64,000 nucleotides of DNA from contig JBANDB010000018.1 of NCBI GenBank assembly GCA_037576215.1, forward strand, positions 868,001 to 932,000, written 5' to 3'. A model generated the notes under the pieces. The model saw only the letters and a list, made by a program, of their open reading frames with translations. It had not been told where the DNA came from and ran no database searches. Positions within the stretch are counted from its first letter, which is position 1; each line of letters opens with the position of its first letter. The translations under genes and the position numbers were made by a program. This document shows positions 21,201 to 34,386 of this stretch, one piece after another. Source of the stretch: Armillaria gallica (Eukaryota > Basidiomycota > Agaricomycetes > Agaricales > Physalacriaceae).

Positions 21201-23787
21201 CAAATGAAGAGGGCGCAAAATAATGAGAAGTCGCCGTGGGGGGTGGAGAGTGGGAACCTTTTGAAAAAAAAAAAAAACTACAAGCACAATCTTGTAAACA
21301 ATCCACTACCACAGAACATGAGCTTCATGATGAAAAATTGGGGATGGTGCCTCCAGGCTGAGTGCTGAGCAACCTAGAGGGTGTGGGAAAATGTTAAGAG
21401 GTGGACGAGAGCTTCGTGATGAATCTTCAACCATGAGTCGAAACTTGACCTAGACGATGATGAAATTGTGGTGCCATGGGACCCGTGAAACTCAGAATGT
21501 GCATTTTCATGGCTGCACATGGCCCGTTTTCTCCGTAGTCTCCAACATGGGGAGGTTGTATGATGAACAGTTAGAGGACACCCTCTGAGGATAATTAGGA
21601 CCAGGGTACATCCATCTAAACAACATTGCAGACTCTGAGGCGGTAGAAGGCATAGTACCAGGATGGGTGTTGGGCAATGAGATGGTAGAGGGCATAAAAT
21701 GGTTGGTGGTGCCAGAATGGGAGTTGTATGTGACGTGGGATAAAGCAGATGCCACTTTATACCCTGGCAGGAATAACTCTGGGAGAATGTCAGGGCCTGG
21801 AAACACTGGGACATTCTGGCGCATATCGGGAAGATCGCCACTGCATGCAGTGCATGTTCATTGAATACCATTTAAGAGACTTGGGTATGTCAGAAGGCGC
21901 GCATGCATGCCTTGGAAGTAGGCTAAATGTTGCTGCACTTCCTCTTGGAGAATTTCGAGATTGGCTTTCAACATATGCACTAAATAGGTATCTCAGCGAT
22001 GAGAGAAGACCTTAATAACAAGGATTTGGAGGTCACCTTGGTGCTGGAGATCACCGTCATATACTCTTGTATTGACTGGGAGCCTGTACGGTACTGAAGG
22101 GACAGAGGAAGGGCCAGTAGGGTTGTAGGTCATAGTAGTCAGCAGCAAAGAAAAAGAAGGGGGGGGAAGCAACGTCTGAGGTAGTAGAAACAGGAGTGAG
22201 GAATGTTGTTTACCATACTTGCCCTCCGAGTTTCTCAGAAAGGCTGCAATTTCTCAAGGCTCAAACTGAATTTCTTGTCACCAGAAAAAAATGCGCACAC
22301 CCCAGCATGTAATTATACGACAAAGCAAGAGATCGTAAGCGAGTATAATGTATCTGAAGCCTAATAATAATATACCTAGAATTACCGTACATTGGGGGGC
22401 CCCAGGCCGCTTATTGAAAGGTCCCTAACTCAATTTCTTTTCGCTGTTGTCTCCCTTCTTGTACTACTTGGCATGGTATCAATGCTTTTGCGGCAAGGTT
22501 CTTGATGATAATCGATGTGCCATCAATGGCCATAAAGCACAGTGCCCAAAATGAGCTTCAAGAGCACGATTCATCGCAAATAACGGTGCAAAATTTGCCA
22601 AATTGGCGATAGCGGGGGGGAAGAGACTTCAGGCACTGGGGAGAAAGCACACACAAGTGGTGGATCAACAACCTGTGGCTAGGACACCAGTACGTTTACC
22701 AGACATTATTTACTACATTCAGCTGCCGGATTCCATTATTTACACACGTGAAGCATGCCGCGTCGCAGCCGCTTACATTATAATTTATAGCATCTTGCCG
22801 ACTCTTGCCGCTGATGCAATGCCGAATATCCATTGCTTACACATATTTACATTTTGCAGAGTCGGATGAGGAAACCTGTAGACCTTACTTCGCCTTACTT
22901 CCAGCAAGGTAACTTATGGCGTCGAAAATCGTTATTAAATATTATTATTATTTAGTTGTCCGATTTGAGACTTTTTTTAACATTTTTATTTGACACTGTA
23001 AGTTAAGGAGAACGCACGCACTTGGCGCAGCGCATGCTATGTAATGAGTTAGCGTGTGGTTGTTGGTTCAATTCCAAAGCGGTAATGTGTGTTCAAGTTT
23101 TGTTGGGCTCATGGGCGAGCATTGCTGCAGCTTGCCAGTAGCGCACGAAACCTCCAGGCAGGTCGGTAAACGTTTGTTACTGGCCCCGCCCCCTGGCGCG
23201 GGTATACTTACCCATCACGTGCACTCACATAATGAGCGCGTGGCAATTGCAGATTTTTTTCAGGTTCACATTTTACTCATTTTCTCTCTCTCAAGAGCTT
23301 TTATATATCTGAAAGTATTGGATATATCTATCTCTTATCTTGTACGTGTACCACTATGTGCGTTTGCTTTGGTATTATCCCCGTGCCTTCCTGATCACAT
23401 CATCAACAGGCGTACTTCTGATTTGTATTCTAGGTCTCTTGCGCACATCCGGTCGCCCTAACAGATCGTGTGAATCCTACCCCTACTGGCCGCGTAAGCC
23501 CTCGAAGAAGGCGCACAATGTTCATGCCCCAACAACAACTGCGAGACGTCCGCGCCATCGAAGACGATAACACCGTCCGGAACGGCTACAAACGAACCGC
23601 AACAACAGTGGTAGCGGCCAGGATGACGGCGTCCACGGCAGGTTATTCAAGCAAGCCTCATCGTGCACGCCCTGAGCGTCTGTCGCACGTCAATCAAGTT
23701 CGCGTGTCCCATTTCGGTGGTCGACATTGCGATGTAATCGATCCACACTTAGGACGTAGAGCTTGAAGACAAAGGTCCACGCTGAGG
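18216..23787. other. No supported gene in 5.6 kb
   Basis: Frames on both strands up to 165 codons exist (for example minus 21374-21871) but none has recognisable domains or convincing introns. A run of 14 A lies at 21264-21277. A few minus-strand stretches (about 18.6-19.0 and 19.8-20.4 kb) have mildly protein-like composition and could be old gene debris. Confidence 0.35.
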
Positions 23788-25053
23788 TCATGAAGATACT
23801 CTCAACAGCCCTTTCTCGTCACTCTCAGGATTGGATTGTACGTCTGAGGAATGTGAATTTCTATGTCGGAGAGAGATGCTGCTTTTTCTAATGTGCTCTA
23901 CCATTTTGGACCACAATTTGGGACGCAATGTGAAGTTTTGAGATTGTCTTTCAGCGGAAAATTCAATAAATCCTAGGTAAAGCCATCCGGGGTGGTGACT
24001 TATATCATTTGATCGATCTTGCAGGCCAGATACAGTTATCGTTTTAGTCCGAATCTCGTCCCCACAACATTGAGGTCTGGGGGCAAAATTCCTTTCAAAC
24101 AAACGCAACAGCACACCATTCCGGCACACGAAATAATTAGATAATACCGTTGCCTCCGCAACTTAGATCCCGGAGAGTTTTGACTTGGTTCTGAACAAAG
24201 AGGTGAGTGAATCCAGAGTCAGAATCGCTTGGATGATAGTCGACAATGCTCGGGGTCTTTGCTCGCCAGTCAAGCACTGCTGAGCAAGAGAAGAAACCAC
24301 TTCAGAAATCCCGGCAAGGTCAAGTACGAAATCAATAATAAAAATGTCGCCTCCTTACAAAGGAACTCTCCACCTTCGTTGAGCGAGTGGTGTCGATGGA
24401 ATTTGTAAGCAAACGCCTCGACGGAAGTAGCCAAGCTACTCGAAGAAACAAAACAAGGGCGAGAGGTGCTGAGGTATCCTTCTCCGAACATTACTAAGAT
24501 AGAAATTAGAATGGAGCTTATGATTCACAATCAAGTTCACCGAACTCAGTTGATTCGCAAATGAGACTTACAGGGCATGCACGGGAAGACGCGCAGTACT
24601 ACATCTTGAAGAGTACGTTGCATGTGTCATCGCCAGAATGAGTCGAACTCTTCAAACCATGTGCATATGAGCCCAGGGCTGGACGATTCATCGGACTCGA
24701 TACGCAGGATCACTCTAGCCAGTTGCTTGGCGTTTAGATGGGGTAGAGTAGAATACCATCGACAGTGGCCAGAAGACCTACTCCACGAAGGCGCGAAGTC
24801 GGTTGAACGTGCAGATCTGCTAGATTTAACTAAAAACAACAGAGTAGTATTGTGAACTTGCTGAATCAATGGCTAGCGCAGCAAAACGGATGGTTTTACT
24901 GATGGAACCAATGGGTGCATCTGATCTTCTCTTCGCTTTTAGATGAAGCTTTGTCATCATTATCGCACATTGCAATGTGCCTCTATGACATCGAGTGCAA
25001 ATGTCAACGGTAAGAGCGCGAGAAGGTCTTCCCGTAATGGGCAGTTCTTTCAC
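23788..25053 (-). pseudogene. Possible multi-exon gene remnant, unknown function
   Basis: Several adjoining minus-strand frames have protein-like content: SISKTIRFAALAIDSASS (about 24.9 kb), RWYSTLPHLNAKQLARVILR (about 24.7 kb), FAYKFHRHHSLNEGGEFLCK (about 24.4 kb) and HHPGWLYLGFIEFSAERQSQ (about 24.0 kb). They could be exons of one gene, but splice joins were not established and no family is recognised. Confidence 0.25.
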
Positions 25054-25201
25054 GGGTGATGCCTACAATGCGCAATACGGCGGTGGTACAGTAGCGTGCA
25101 TATAGGTGAGTGGCATCATACAAGGCAGGTAATGAGTGCTAAATGAGAAATTCGTAGCCATGACCCCATCGATGGGTCTTAAGGGGACTCTGATTGGTAG
25201 C

Positions 25202-28200
25202 TCACAACATATTATAGCCAGCCACTCCAGTGAACATGGCTTCCAACCAGGCCTTGGGTGCAATCTCTCCATGATTGCCAGCAAGAATTGTGTCAGTTAG
25301 CGAATCCCACGATATTTCGGTCCTCTTTAGGCAGGCGTGGACAAAGATGCTCCCAACCAAGGGCAAAATATTGAATTCGAACTGAAAGGGGCCATTAGTC
25401 TGCCTGAAGTCCATGATGTAAGCAGCAACAAATACCCTTAATGTAAAAGTCGAATCCCATCGGGGAAGATTTTTACTGCCGCTCATGACATATAGCAGCG
25501 CCTTAGAGCGCTCGATGTCTTCGGAAAGGAACGAGAAGAGTTCCGTCTGGAAATTATCACAAAGCCTTGGGAAATCAGGATAACTACGCGGAGGGGATTC
25601 GAACTCGATGTAATCAAAAAGTTCGGTAGGTGTGCGAGGCTCGCAATCATACACATATGTGACGGCATTGAGGGGACCACATGAAGCCCCAGTGAAAGCC
25701 TGATACAAAGGCAATCAGACTTGACCCAAGATGAGCGAAATTCACATACACGTGGAATAGTCAATTCAGGGAGCATCTCATTGAATGCCTGATGAAACCC
25801 TTGATGCATCTGCTGGAAGGCCTCGGTTTGCCAGAATGTAGTGTTGCCGATTACTAACTCCGAGATCAGGTCCTGCGTCTGCATAACGTGTTCCTGGAGA
25901 GTTCGTGAGCGCCTCAGCCCAACGTGGTGGGCCTAGATCGCATATAAGCAGGATGGATGAAATCTACAAATCGAATACCTACCTGGAATTGTGTTTGTAG
26001 GCTGATCAAGGCCTGCGGGACTGGATCTCGTAGAGTATTGCCGATGGGATCTGTTGGTGCAAGGTAGAACCACGGACGAATAGAATCGCAAAGCCTGCGG
26101 TCCAACGACTGCAATATCGGACCTGTTAGATCTCCCAGATACTTCAAAGGGTCTTGCCCTGGCGGTGGCAGCAAGGTAAGAAGAAAAACGGGGTGCAGGT
26201 CATTGATCGGGAAGCCCGTGCGTCCAGCGTAAAGCGAAAATGCGGCGCCGTCAGCGCGCCAAACGGCCAAGTCGGATTGATTGTACACACGACTAGGGAA
26301 GACTGGTATTTTATACTTCCCAAAACGGGAGTCTGTATAACACGGGGAGTCAAGAATGAACTCGACCAAGGCTGCATGAACCTGAATATTGACGCTCGAA
26401 CCAGCAGCAGTGTCTTCTGCGTGGTCTGAACGAATCCTTAAGTCGGGGTCTGAGTAGGATTGAAGGTTATTCCAATGGTTTGGAGGTTGTATATCATTGA
26501 TAATCGGAAGCCGGGGAAAGTCGGATTCGTCCGCAACACCATCGAGGAACATGCCCGTATCAAGATGGAAACATCTTTTGTAGAGCTCGACCAGACACAT
26601 ATGGATAGCGCGACCCGCCTCTGCTGGTGTCCTCGCTTCGATGCGAAGGTATTGGGCGCTAAGCAAAGAATTGGAGGAAGCCCTCTGCACTCTTCTCTGT
26701 GCGTCATATATCTCTGCAGTATTTGAGGGTCCTCGCCATAATTCGAACGGGGGAGGACCTGCAGTGATCTAGATATTGGATGCACGTGTAAATGGAGTCA
26801 ATAAAGTTAAGCATGACCCACCTGAATAGAAGGCACCATCCGGGATAGCCGGGGGTCGCGAATGGGCTCTGACTCATTCACCTAGGATCTTATAAGTACT
26901 AGAAGGTCCTAATCAGGTAATGTGTCTTACCTCTGACGCATCGTAATCCGAAGCAGGGTAAGCAAGGTCATCAATTGGCTAGATATTCGCCATAGGTCAA
27001 CACCAACTCATTCAACAAGGGACTGTTGGCGTACACTAGTCGAAGCCTGCGCTTGCTACCGGTTCAATATAAGAATCAGAAATGTGATAATAATGTGTGA
27101 CGGCCTACTATGGATTCTTCATCGACATCCATCAGCTGATATGATAATAAGCAAACAGCGGAGACGATCAATACAGAGACATACCCGAGCAAGCGGACAT
27201 GGAGAAGGCGGAACATTCTACGAAACCTTCAATCAACAGGACTTGGAAAGATAAGAAGAATACCAACCTCGTCCTCATCATCGCTGTCAGTCAAGTCGTC
27301 GGAGTAAGAGTTTCGAGGACAAAGAGTGCGGTAAGCTTGTCCCGTCGTCCCCAGTCGGGGTCGAGATGCGGCGATCCTACACTGAAGAAATGGCGGGTGC
27401 TCAGACAGATCACTGTTGGGTGCACGGCCAATATTGCGCCAAAAGAATGGCAAACACGCAAGGATCGTATCCGGATAGCAGCTATGAATGCGCTCTCGCT
27501 TCAGATCCGCTATTGGGAGTTGGAGGTCGGGCCTGCGTTGGAAAAGATGCGTCAATTTCCCGTGCATGTTGGAAGTCGACGGTGCTAGAGATTTATTGAG
27601 AAGTTTTTCAAAGGTGATCTACTGAGGTCCTTACCAACAAATAGAGTCCAATGATTCTCGCGATTGGAATGGAACGGATCTATGTCCGGTGTGGAATTGG
27701 GGCCTACCCTTACAGACCACCTTTTGACGTTAGTAAGCGTAAAGTTTGAAATTTGTAGATGACGATCTCCCGTGGTTCGATTGACTGCGCGAAGATAACG
27801 AACCGAATCATGATCAGAAGTAGAGCCCTAGGCTTTATAGAAGGCTTGAGGGCACCACCCACTACTAGCGGGAGTTGCAGATGCCAAGTCTGCGTTGACA
27901 GTCATGGATAAATGGTTCCCTGACCCGAAACGGTCGCTCATCGCCCTGTGAAGATCAGCCCATACGTTGAAATTACCAGTGTTGTCGGCTGGTTGAATTG
28001 TGAGTGAGAAGGCAAGCCCCAAATCCTGAAGAATCCTGATGCTAGGGACCACATCTTCTTTCCCTACGCACAAATGCCTTGGCTCGCAGGTGGTATAGGT
28101 CATTCCCAGCGGTAAGGGTCGGGGAAGGCCGTTGAGAATATCTTCAAAACAATGTTTGCACTGGCAATTGTGGGTCAGTAAGTAATATGATGCCAATTAT

Positions 28201-29244
28201 CAGCCGTACCTGCAGTGGAAGAGTGCAAATCCATAATGTAAACGAAGACGCTCGCCTGCTCGTGCCCGTTCGAAGATGTGGGGGCCTTCTGATTCTAGAT
28301 GCGTGAAGCTGAATGTGTGCTTGACGTTCAGCTGTGGCATCAGTCTGATGGCATTGGTCAGGAGTATCATCTGAAGAGATTCGAGCGACGGTCGAGAGCG
28401 GGGTATGAGTCTGTAATGGCATGGTACGGCCTTCTCCGAGGCGACGCACGCGATCGGTAGGTCTTTGACCCTCTGAAGCTGGTCTGGTGTAGGGACGGAT
28501 ACGGTACGAAGAATGGGGACGCTCCGCGTATCGTACAGGCTGCTGGTTGGACTCAGGCGTGTGTGTCAGTCTAGGCTGAACGCCAGACGGTGAAGGATCT
28601 GGAGTTGCTGGACTCTGCAAAGAACTTGATGTCATTGAAGCGGGAGAGGGGTCCACTGCGTTCGTGGAAGAGGGATGTGCATTCGTAATTGAGCTGGGTG
28701 GAAGGAAGACCAAACTGACTGAGAACGGGAGGAGGGTAACGCTGGAACTCCAAACGGGGGTCACTCCAACGCCGGCGTACATTGGGAAACCAAGGCGAGG
28801 CTCTTCTTCTGGTTCATAACCGTACGCGGGGGCAGTCTGAGTAGTATTCGGTGGCAAGGACCTAGTGATTGTTCTGTAAGGGTTGAGGATAGGGACATGA
28901 TCAGTCAGGCGTGCAGAACATGTACACGTTTCTGCCGTCTGTACACAGTTAGCGACGGTCGGCCTCTGACGTCCTAGACATACCTTTTGAACAAATGCAA
29001 AGCACTCGTTCGACAAGAGTTGATTTACGACAGCGGACTGGGCATCAACATGGGCATGTATGCCGTGCGAACACTGCGAACACTGAAACTGGAGCGGCTT
29101 CAGAATCACATAAGTGACGAGAATTCTCGTACCTACCTCTTGACCGCTGTGTTCCACAAAGGAGGACCGAGATCCGAATCGATTGCAAGAACAGTCATAG
29201 AGGAGACACCGCCCTCTCAAAGGCAAATCCAAAGTTGGAGGCAT
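25202..29244 (-). CDS. Large multi-exon protein with N-terminal Cys/His module, basidiomycete-expanded family, function unknown
   Basis: Exon 1 is 29244-29137, exon 2 29082-28984, and exon 3 starts at 28938; introns of 54 and 45 bp are clear. The N-terminus has CLLYDCSCNRFG, then CSQCSHGIHAHVDAQ, then ETCTCSARLTDHVP, a repeated Cys pattern suggesting metal binding. A Ser/Pro-rich linker follows to about 28.3 kb. Later exons carry SVFVYIMDLHSS, ILQDLGLAFSLTIQPADN, KLTHLFQRRPDLQLPIADLK and an acidic SDDLTDSDDEDE; a 54-bp intron joins the exons around 27.6 kb in phase. The C-terminal exons (26785-25930, 25885-25750, 25702-25202) contain SVNIQVHAALVEFILDSPCY and NGPFQFEFNILPLVGSIFVH. A TAG at 27828-27830 interrupts an otherwise open exon; internal exon borders at 27.2-27.0 and 28.4-28.3 kb are unresolved. 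It could be two genes, but the 27.6 kb join argues for one. Confidence 0.6.
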
Positions 29245-29280
29245 TGCAGGTGGGGCAGCTGAGAGTGCCAGACAGGCGAT

Positions 29281-29680
29281 TTATATCGAACGGCATTGTT
29301 GTATTTCGAGAGTTCGTCTCGGTTATCGAAAGCAAAGTTTTGGCCGCAACTTGCGGGGCGGTAACATGTTACCAGAGATGTAGGCTGCAGATAAGCTTTG
29401 TTTGTCATCGTGTGACTACATCGATGATGCGCGGCTCGACTTCGTGCTGTCATGAACCTCCGAGCCTTCTTGAACCTCCGAGCCGTCTTGCTCTCTAGTC
29501 TTGAAATGTCCAGATTACTATTGTCAAATCGTGATTTCCCACCCCCCAATAACCCTCTGGTCCACTTCTTTGTATGTCGGTGCCATGAGTAGCCGCCGGT
29601 ACTCTGCAATCGCCTCTTCCATCCTCTCTCGCCCGGATGGGACTCTTGCGATTTTCGTAGGCGTAGCTCGTAGCGGTCGG
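29281..29680 (-). repeat. Dispersed repeat C, copy 1
   Basis: The reverse complement of this 400-bp stretch closely matches 44247-44626. It holds an 18-bp tandem duplication (tgaacctccgagcc[t/g]tct, about 29453-29490) that is single in the other copy. It sits immediately upstream of the large gene ending its first exon at 29244, so it may form that gene's promoter region. Confidence 0.8.
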
Positions 29681-31014
29681 CCAATCTTACAACTCTATGA
29701 AGAGTTGGAAATTTTTACATCGGCGCCATCCTGAAAATCGGAAACAATATGTCAGGGTAAGTCATTGCTGGATCCGTTCTATTGCACACCTTGTAAATAG
29801 TGCGAGTTGAATCGCGCTCTCCTTCTCGCTCAACATTTGGTCTCTTCGTTTTCAACAAGTCTCTCGTCTGCTCGACACCAGCCCACCGCGATCGAGAGTT
29901 GAAGCTTCGTCGACGCATGCAAAAGGGAATGAAAGAGCTGATAGCGCAGCATCTACGACGCCCGCGCTCGGAGGTCGAATCAGAAGAATCCACAACGCCT
30001 ACACTTGGAGATACAAGAGCGGCCGCAGCGACCTCTCGAACGGCACAGGTCTGCGTTCTGTACGGAATGCTCCTTTAGGCGCTGAAAGTGACAACCACCG
30101 CAGTCGGGCGGTTGAATCGGACAACAAATAGCTCTTTGTCAGACCCTGTAGCGCCATCGTGTTTCTCTACACGCTCTATAACGCAGAATCCTTGACAGCA
30201 TGTAATATAAGGCTCACACCAGAAGTTTGTGCGAAGGTGGCTCAGAGATTTAACAGGATTTCCTCAATATTACATTCGCGACGTCTAAGTACTCGAACGG
30301 CCTGCCGAGCTTCATCTTCTATGATAACAATTGTCAGCTAATTCGCCACGCCTGGATACGGGGAGGTGCTTACTATAACAAGACGGGGATAGCCGTAGAG
30401 ACCCGGCATGCGAAATCCCACACAGAGAGACTAATGAGTTTTGTGGCAAACGGTGCCTTTCTTCGAGATTTCCAGGGCTGAAGAGGGGCTGGTCGCGATG
30501 AGAAGGTAGGACGGAGGTTCAACGCGTCCTCAGCGGAGCAAGCGAATGCCTGGTTTGGAAGAGAATCACCGATGTTGGTGCCGGAGGAGGTGCTCAGAGA
30601 GCAGGTCGCCCTAATATTGGAATAAACGTAGAGGTAATCGACTCTGTGGTAGGAGCGCCGCCATGAAATAACAGCAGAATCCCAGTGCCCACTTGAAGCA
30701 CTCCGCTCTAGGCGTGGTAGGATCACCGTCATGGAACCAATCCCAGCGCACAGTGTGATGCTAGACCTCCAGCCATGAGATGAGCAGGTTAAGTCCAGTC
30801 ATCCAAGCAAATACACCGCCGCCATGGGATGGCAGTTGGGTGGGAGTGCGTGAGATCGACATTACTTAGAGCCGGAAGCAACTTAGTGTAGTCTTTGCAC
30901 ATGTTTGTATCTGAAGCTGTCGGAGTTTCAACCAGACAGGAAATTTTGCACCAAGTCCGAACCTCTTCACGACCAGCCCTATATTCAATGGCGCGGGACA
31001 TTGCCAACTGAACG

Positions 31015-31131
31015 AGCCAAGGTTCCACTTTGGCGCCATCTTTTGGCTCGTAAACTTCTTGCCAAGGTCCCACTTTGGCAGGGTTTGAATCTCCTGGTAC
31101 CCAAACTCCTGCTAAGGTCCCACTTTAGCAG
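31015..31131. repeat. Three hairpin units with a common 9-nt loop
   Basis: Stems and loops: GCCAA-ggttccact-TTGGC (31016-31034), TGCCAA-ggtcccact-TTGGCA (31060-31080) and CTGCTAA-ggtcccact-TTAGCAG (31109-31131). The C/G pair of units 1-2 is replaced by T/A in unit 3, keeping pairing. The same three units are in copy 2 (about 48580-48695, reversed) and copy 3 (about 62948-63065). Confidence 0.8.
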
Positions 31132-31230
31132 AGTTTGAATTGCGAATTCACGGCTAAGATTCTGAGTCACGTACACGGTACACTCACATACGAACCAGGA
31201 TGATGTTGAAGCAGGCTGACACCTCTCCAG

Positions 31231-31801
31231 ATTGCCACTGTCTTCCAACGCGGGCGCGAGTCCTTCAACAGGCGCTGCTGCCACTGACAGGTATTTTCTT
31301 TTCGCCCAGTTGGCCTTATACTTGTCGGGCTGACATTGGAACAGTGTATCCCTTCGAAAGATCGTAAGCACTAAGGACGGCGGGCAATTCGTCCTCTTGG
31401 GGACCGAGAGTCTTCCACCCATCCCGGTTGCCGTCACAGACCCACTTGATGACTTTCCCCATGATCCAAAAATCTATTTGGCGCGTACCTGGTCGGTGAA
31501 CTCCATATTATCTCCTGCGTGTACAAGGTCGCGTGGGTTGAAGAAAAGAAACGCGGGGCGTAAGAAAACTGAAGACGAGCGTGGAGGTCAGTTTACAGAG
31601 AACTTGTCCTGGATCCCCAAACCCACCGCATGGAGAGGAAGTGGGTTCGATGTTTGTTTTTGGAGCACCGACAATGAATCATGGTGCCATCATCGTGTAG
31701 CAAAATATGTAGGCGGAGACTTCAAGTGTGAGAACCAGAAAGAGTGGAGGAAAACTGTCAAGCTTCGTCGGGATGCTCCCAAGGTCTCTGAAGCACTTTA
31801 A
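31231..31801 (+). pseudogene. Truncated member of the expanded gene family carried by segment B (copy 1)
   Basis: Exons corresponding to 63165-63224 and 63279 onward of copy 3 are present here (31231-31290, intron 31291-31344, then 31345 on): STGAAATD, then SVSLRKIVSTKDGGQFVLLG, then DPKIYLARTWSVNS. After 31506 the sequence departs from copy 3 and the frame happens to stay open to TAA at 31801. The 3' part of the gene is missing, so this is a 5' fragment with an unrelated end. Confidence 0.5.
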
Positions 31802-31975
31802 ACGGCGGCTCGCACTTTCCTCGAAGTGTATATATTGTTTCATTGTGAGTTCGTTTATCTGTGTGAGACGCTGACTGTAGTAACTAACGAAACCCTTGGA
31901 ATCTTGCAGGCTAAATTGTATCATCACACGTAGGATTGTTGCCATTGATAAGTATAGCGCTTATTGATGTCTCCC

Positions 31976-34386
31976 ACAGCAAAAATGTATCATACAGGCA
32001 GACATAATATATCGCACTCTTGACACTTTCATACGAACGTCTTAAGATGTGTTGAGGTCACGGAAGGCCGGTCTGAACATGGAACATCACAAGTACCATG
32101 TAAGGCGTCTCAAGACCGCGCAAGCAGGAAATGCCTCAAGTCCTGTGCCAATTCGAGGCCAGTCTTGAGGTGCAGAAGTTGGAGTGCGGCCATGTGTTTC
32201 AATCTCCTTATGGACAGAGACGTTGATTCGATTCAAAGTGCACAAATGCTCGATACATTGCAGCATTAGAGCTACCGCTGCCCTTGATAATGGCACGAAG
32301 TCGTTTCTATTACCATTGATTTGCATCTCAGACAACAGCCTTCTTATCTCTTACATGGATTTGGGCCAAAGGATATTGACAACCAGCATCGCAGCGTCGA
32401 TGGGCAGCGAGTAGAAACAAAAAGTATGTTATGGAGATGGCACAATCTATTTTTGAAGCTGTTCACACTCGCCCGTTCATCGCCGAACAAGGGCGTTTTG
32501 CTAGCGCGGGGAAATGCCAAGGTTTTATTGATGGTTTGGGCCCCTGTCCGAGGTGTAGGATTGAACCCTGCCCAAATCCAGCGATGATGAGTCGTTGACA
32601 CTGCTGGAATCCTACCGGACTGCCACTAGTGAGGCACGCGCACGGTCCGAATTGTAGAGTAAACGTACTTATATGCCTGAGAAGTCCAAGCCCAGTGTTC
32701 TGGAAGTGTTCGAGGCAAACACAGCCTTCTGCGAGATGGTGTGACCGCACTGCCAGAGAAGCATTATCATACAACCCCATCTTTCAGTCCGCCATCAACT
32801 TGCACCGGTTTAACACGCATGAATGCGCGGCCGCGTCCGTTTTGCAAGTCGTTGCGTCAGTGGTGTCTGCAGTGAGATCAGTGGCATTATGGCGGCCTGC
32901 CTGCCTGCCTGCCATCTACGGCTATCTAGATTGAGCGTGCTATCGCCCGAATGCCCCTGCACTGGGGCGTATATGATAGGGACGTTTCATGCTGAGATGA
33001 GACGTACATAATTAACTTACCTGGGCACCCTCAAGTGATGGAGGAAGTTTTCAGCGCTTCGAGAACACAATTTTGCACGAAACTCCAAATCCCGGTATAA
33101 GAATGTGTGGTACGTGAAAAACTGGTCCTACGTAGCGTAAACTAAAAACCCATTCGCCCTGCTAGCAATGCAGCTGGGTCATCCAGGGGGACGAGGACGA
33201 AGAGAATGACGTGAGTAGTCGGAAAGGTAGATAAACGATAGAAGATTTTCATGTAAATCAACCGACTCCGAGCACCATGCTTAGATATATCGGAATGTAA
33301 ACCTATCTATATGTATCTGTATCTGTATCAATCAACAGAGGACTACTGCTGCAGTGCCTACAGCGTTACCGCCTTCAGGGATTACCATATACGAACACGA
33401 TAGGAACTTAGGGTGCTATGCTGCCTAAGGAATGCTCATTCTCACTGCAGTCAACGAAATCATGCCAAATGAATCGTCACTGCGCGACGCGTCTCCGAGT
33501 CCCTGCGCCTCCTGTGATCTCCGCATAGCCAAGTAGGTGCTGTGAACATGGCCGGTACAAGTCTGAGGTTCAACTTGCAATTTTGGAATACCACTTGCCC
33601 CTCTTACCCGCGAAGTCGCTCATAAAAGGACGATCCTCGTTATCTCGGACTCGTAATCCTAGGACCGAAAAGGCTGAAAACATTTTAAACAAGGAAGACT
33701 GGCTACGGAACCAACTTATTCTTTTTAAGTTCTCCTACGGGCTCGGACATAGATACGCCGACTGGGGTTCCCCTCAAGTTGGAAGGGGAAATCTCTTTGA
33801 AGCTTTCTGTGTGCTTCCACGTTGCTTCATCATGTTTCAGTCCCAACTTCGTACCTTGAAATCCCGCGGAACATGTACTACTTAGTATGTTATATATATG
33901 CCGAACCGATGAAGGAAGCGCTTCCAAAGCTTATAAAGGCCTACTTGCAATGATTCCATGTTCGGTACCGTAGCACTTGTGTATGTAGTACGGCGCCGGT
34001 CAGTTTCCTTCTCAGGAACATCGACCAGAATAAATATCTTCTTCCATGTCGTGGCGGCCATGTTACGACCTCGTCATTCTCGTCATTGTTATTAGGCTCT
34101 ATTTGGTATTGTTCGTACAATAGCTAGACCTACCAGTGCGACCCATCGACGCTTGTTCATTGTAGGGGGCCGGTCACAGGATACACAGGCATACACGGAA
34201 CAAATCTAAACGAAATCTTTGCCAGATCTTCGACTAAAATTACTTGACTCCCGGGCCGATCACTTCAGGTTGACTTCATCAAAACAAGTTTCTTCGACGG
34301 CCATGAGATTGGCGCCAGGCGCCTGGTATTGAATTCTACTGCCTCTATATTGAGTCGGTCTTCCTTGCTCCTTGACTAGTAACTCA
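31976..34386. other. No supported gene
   Basis: Short frames only. A T-arm-like sequence near 32540-32585 was examined and rejected as a tRNA. ATATATATG-type repeats lie near 33295-33330. Confidence 0.4.

Larger units (their letters stand above)
29855..31975 (+). repeat. Duplicated segment B, copy 1 (2.1 kb)
   Basis: Nearly identical, in inverted orientation, to 47734-49854; only scattered single-base differences were noticed. The inner part 30100-31506 also matches 62027-63440 in the same orientation. The right border is ...gatgtctccc (31975). The left border is at acaagtctctcg (29855). No terminal inverted or direct repeats or target duplications were found, so it is described as a segmental duplication rather than a named transposon. 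Confidence 0.9.

Noticed and set aside
21374..21871. 165-codon minus-strand frame
   Set aside because: Cys/His/Ser/Leu-rich without domain features; another frame over the same bases looks equally protein-like.
30373..30732. 119-codon frame conserved in all three B copies
   Set aside because: The copies are too similar at DNA level for conservation to mean selection, and the frame is antisense to the gene carried by the segment.
31679..31945. Antisense frame starting MATILRVMIQF in segment B1 (and B2)
   Set aside because: It overlaps the opposite-strand frame continuing the truncated gene; no domain and no evidence from the diverged third copy, which lacks this part.
29855..31975. Segment B as an LTR retrotransposon or DNA transposon
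   Set aside because: No terminal direct or inverted repeats, no target duplication, and the encoded protein is not a transposition protein I recognise.
32540..32585. T-arm-like sequence on the minus strand (possible tRNA)
   Set aside because: The stem has a mismatch, no acceptor pairing or D-arm can be drawn, and the downstream blocks of the SINE copies are absent.
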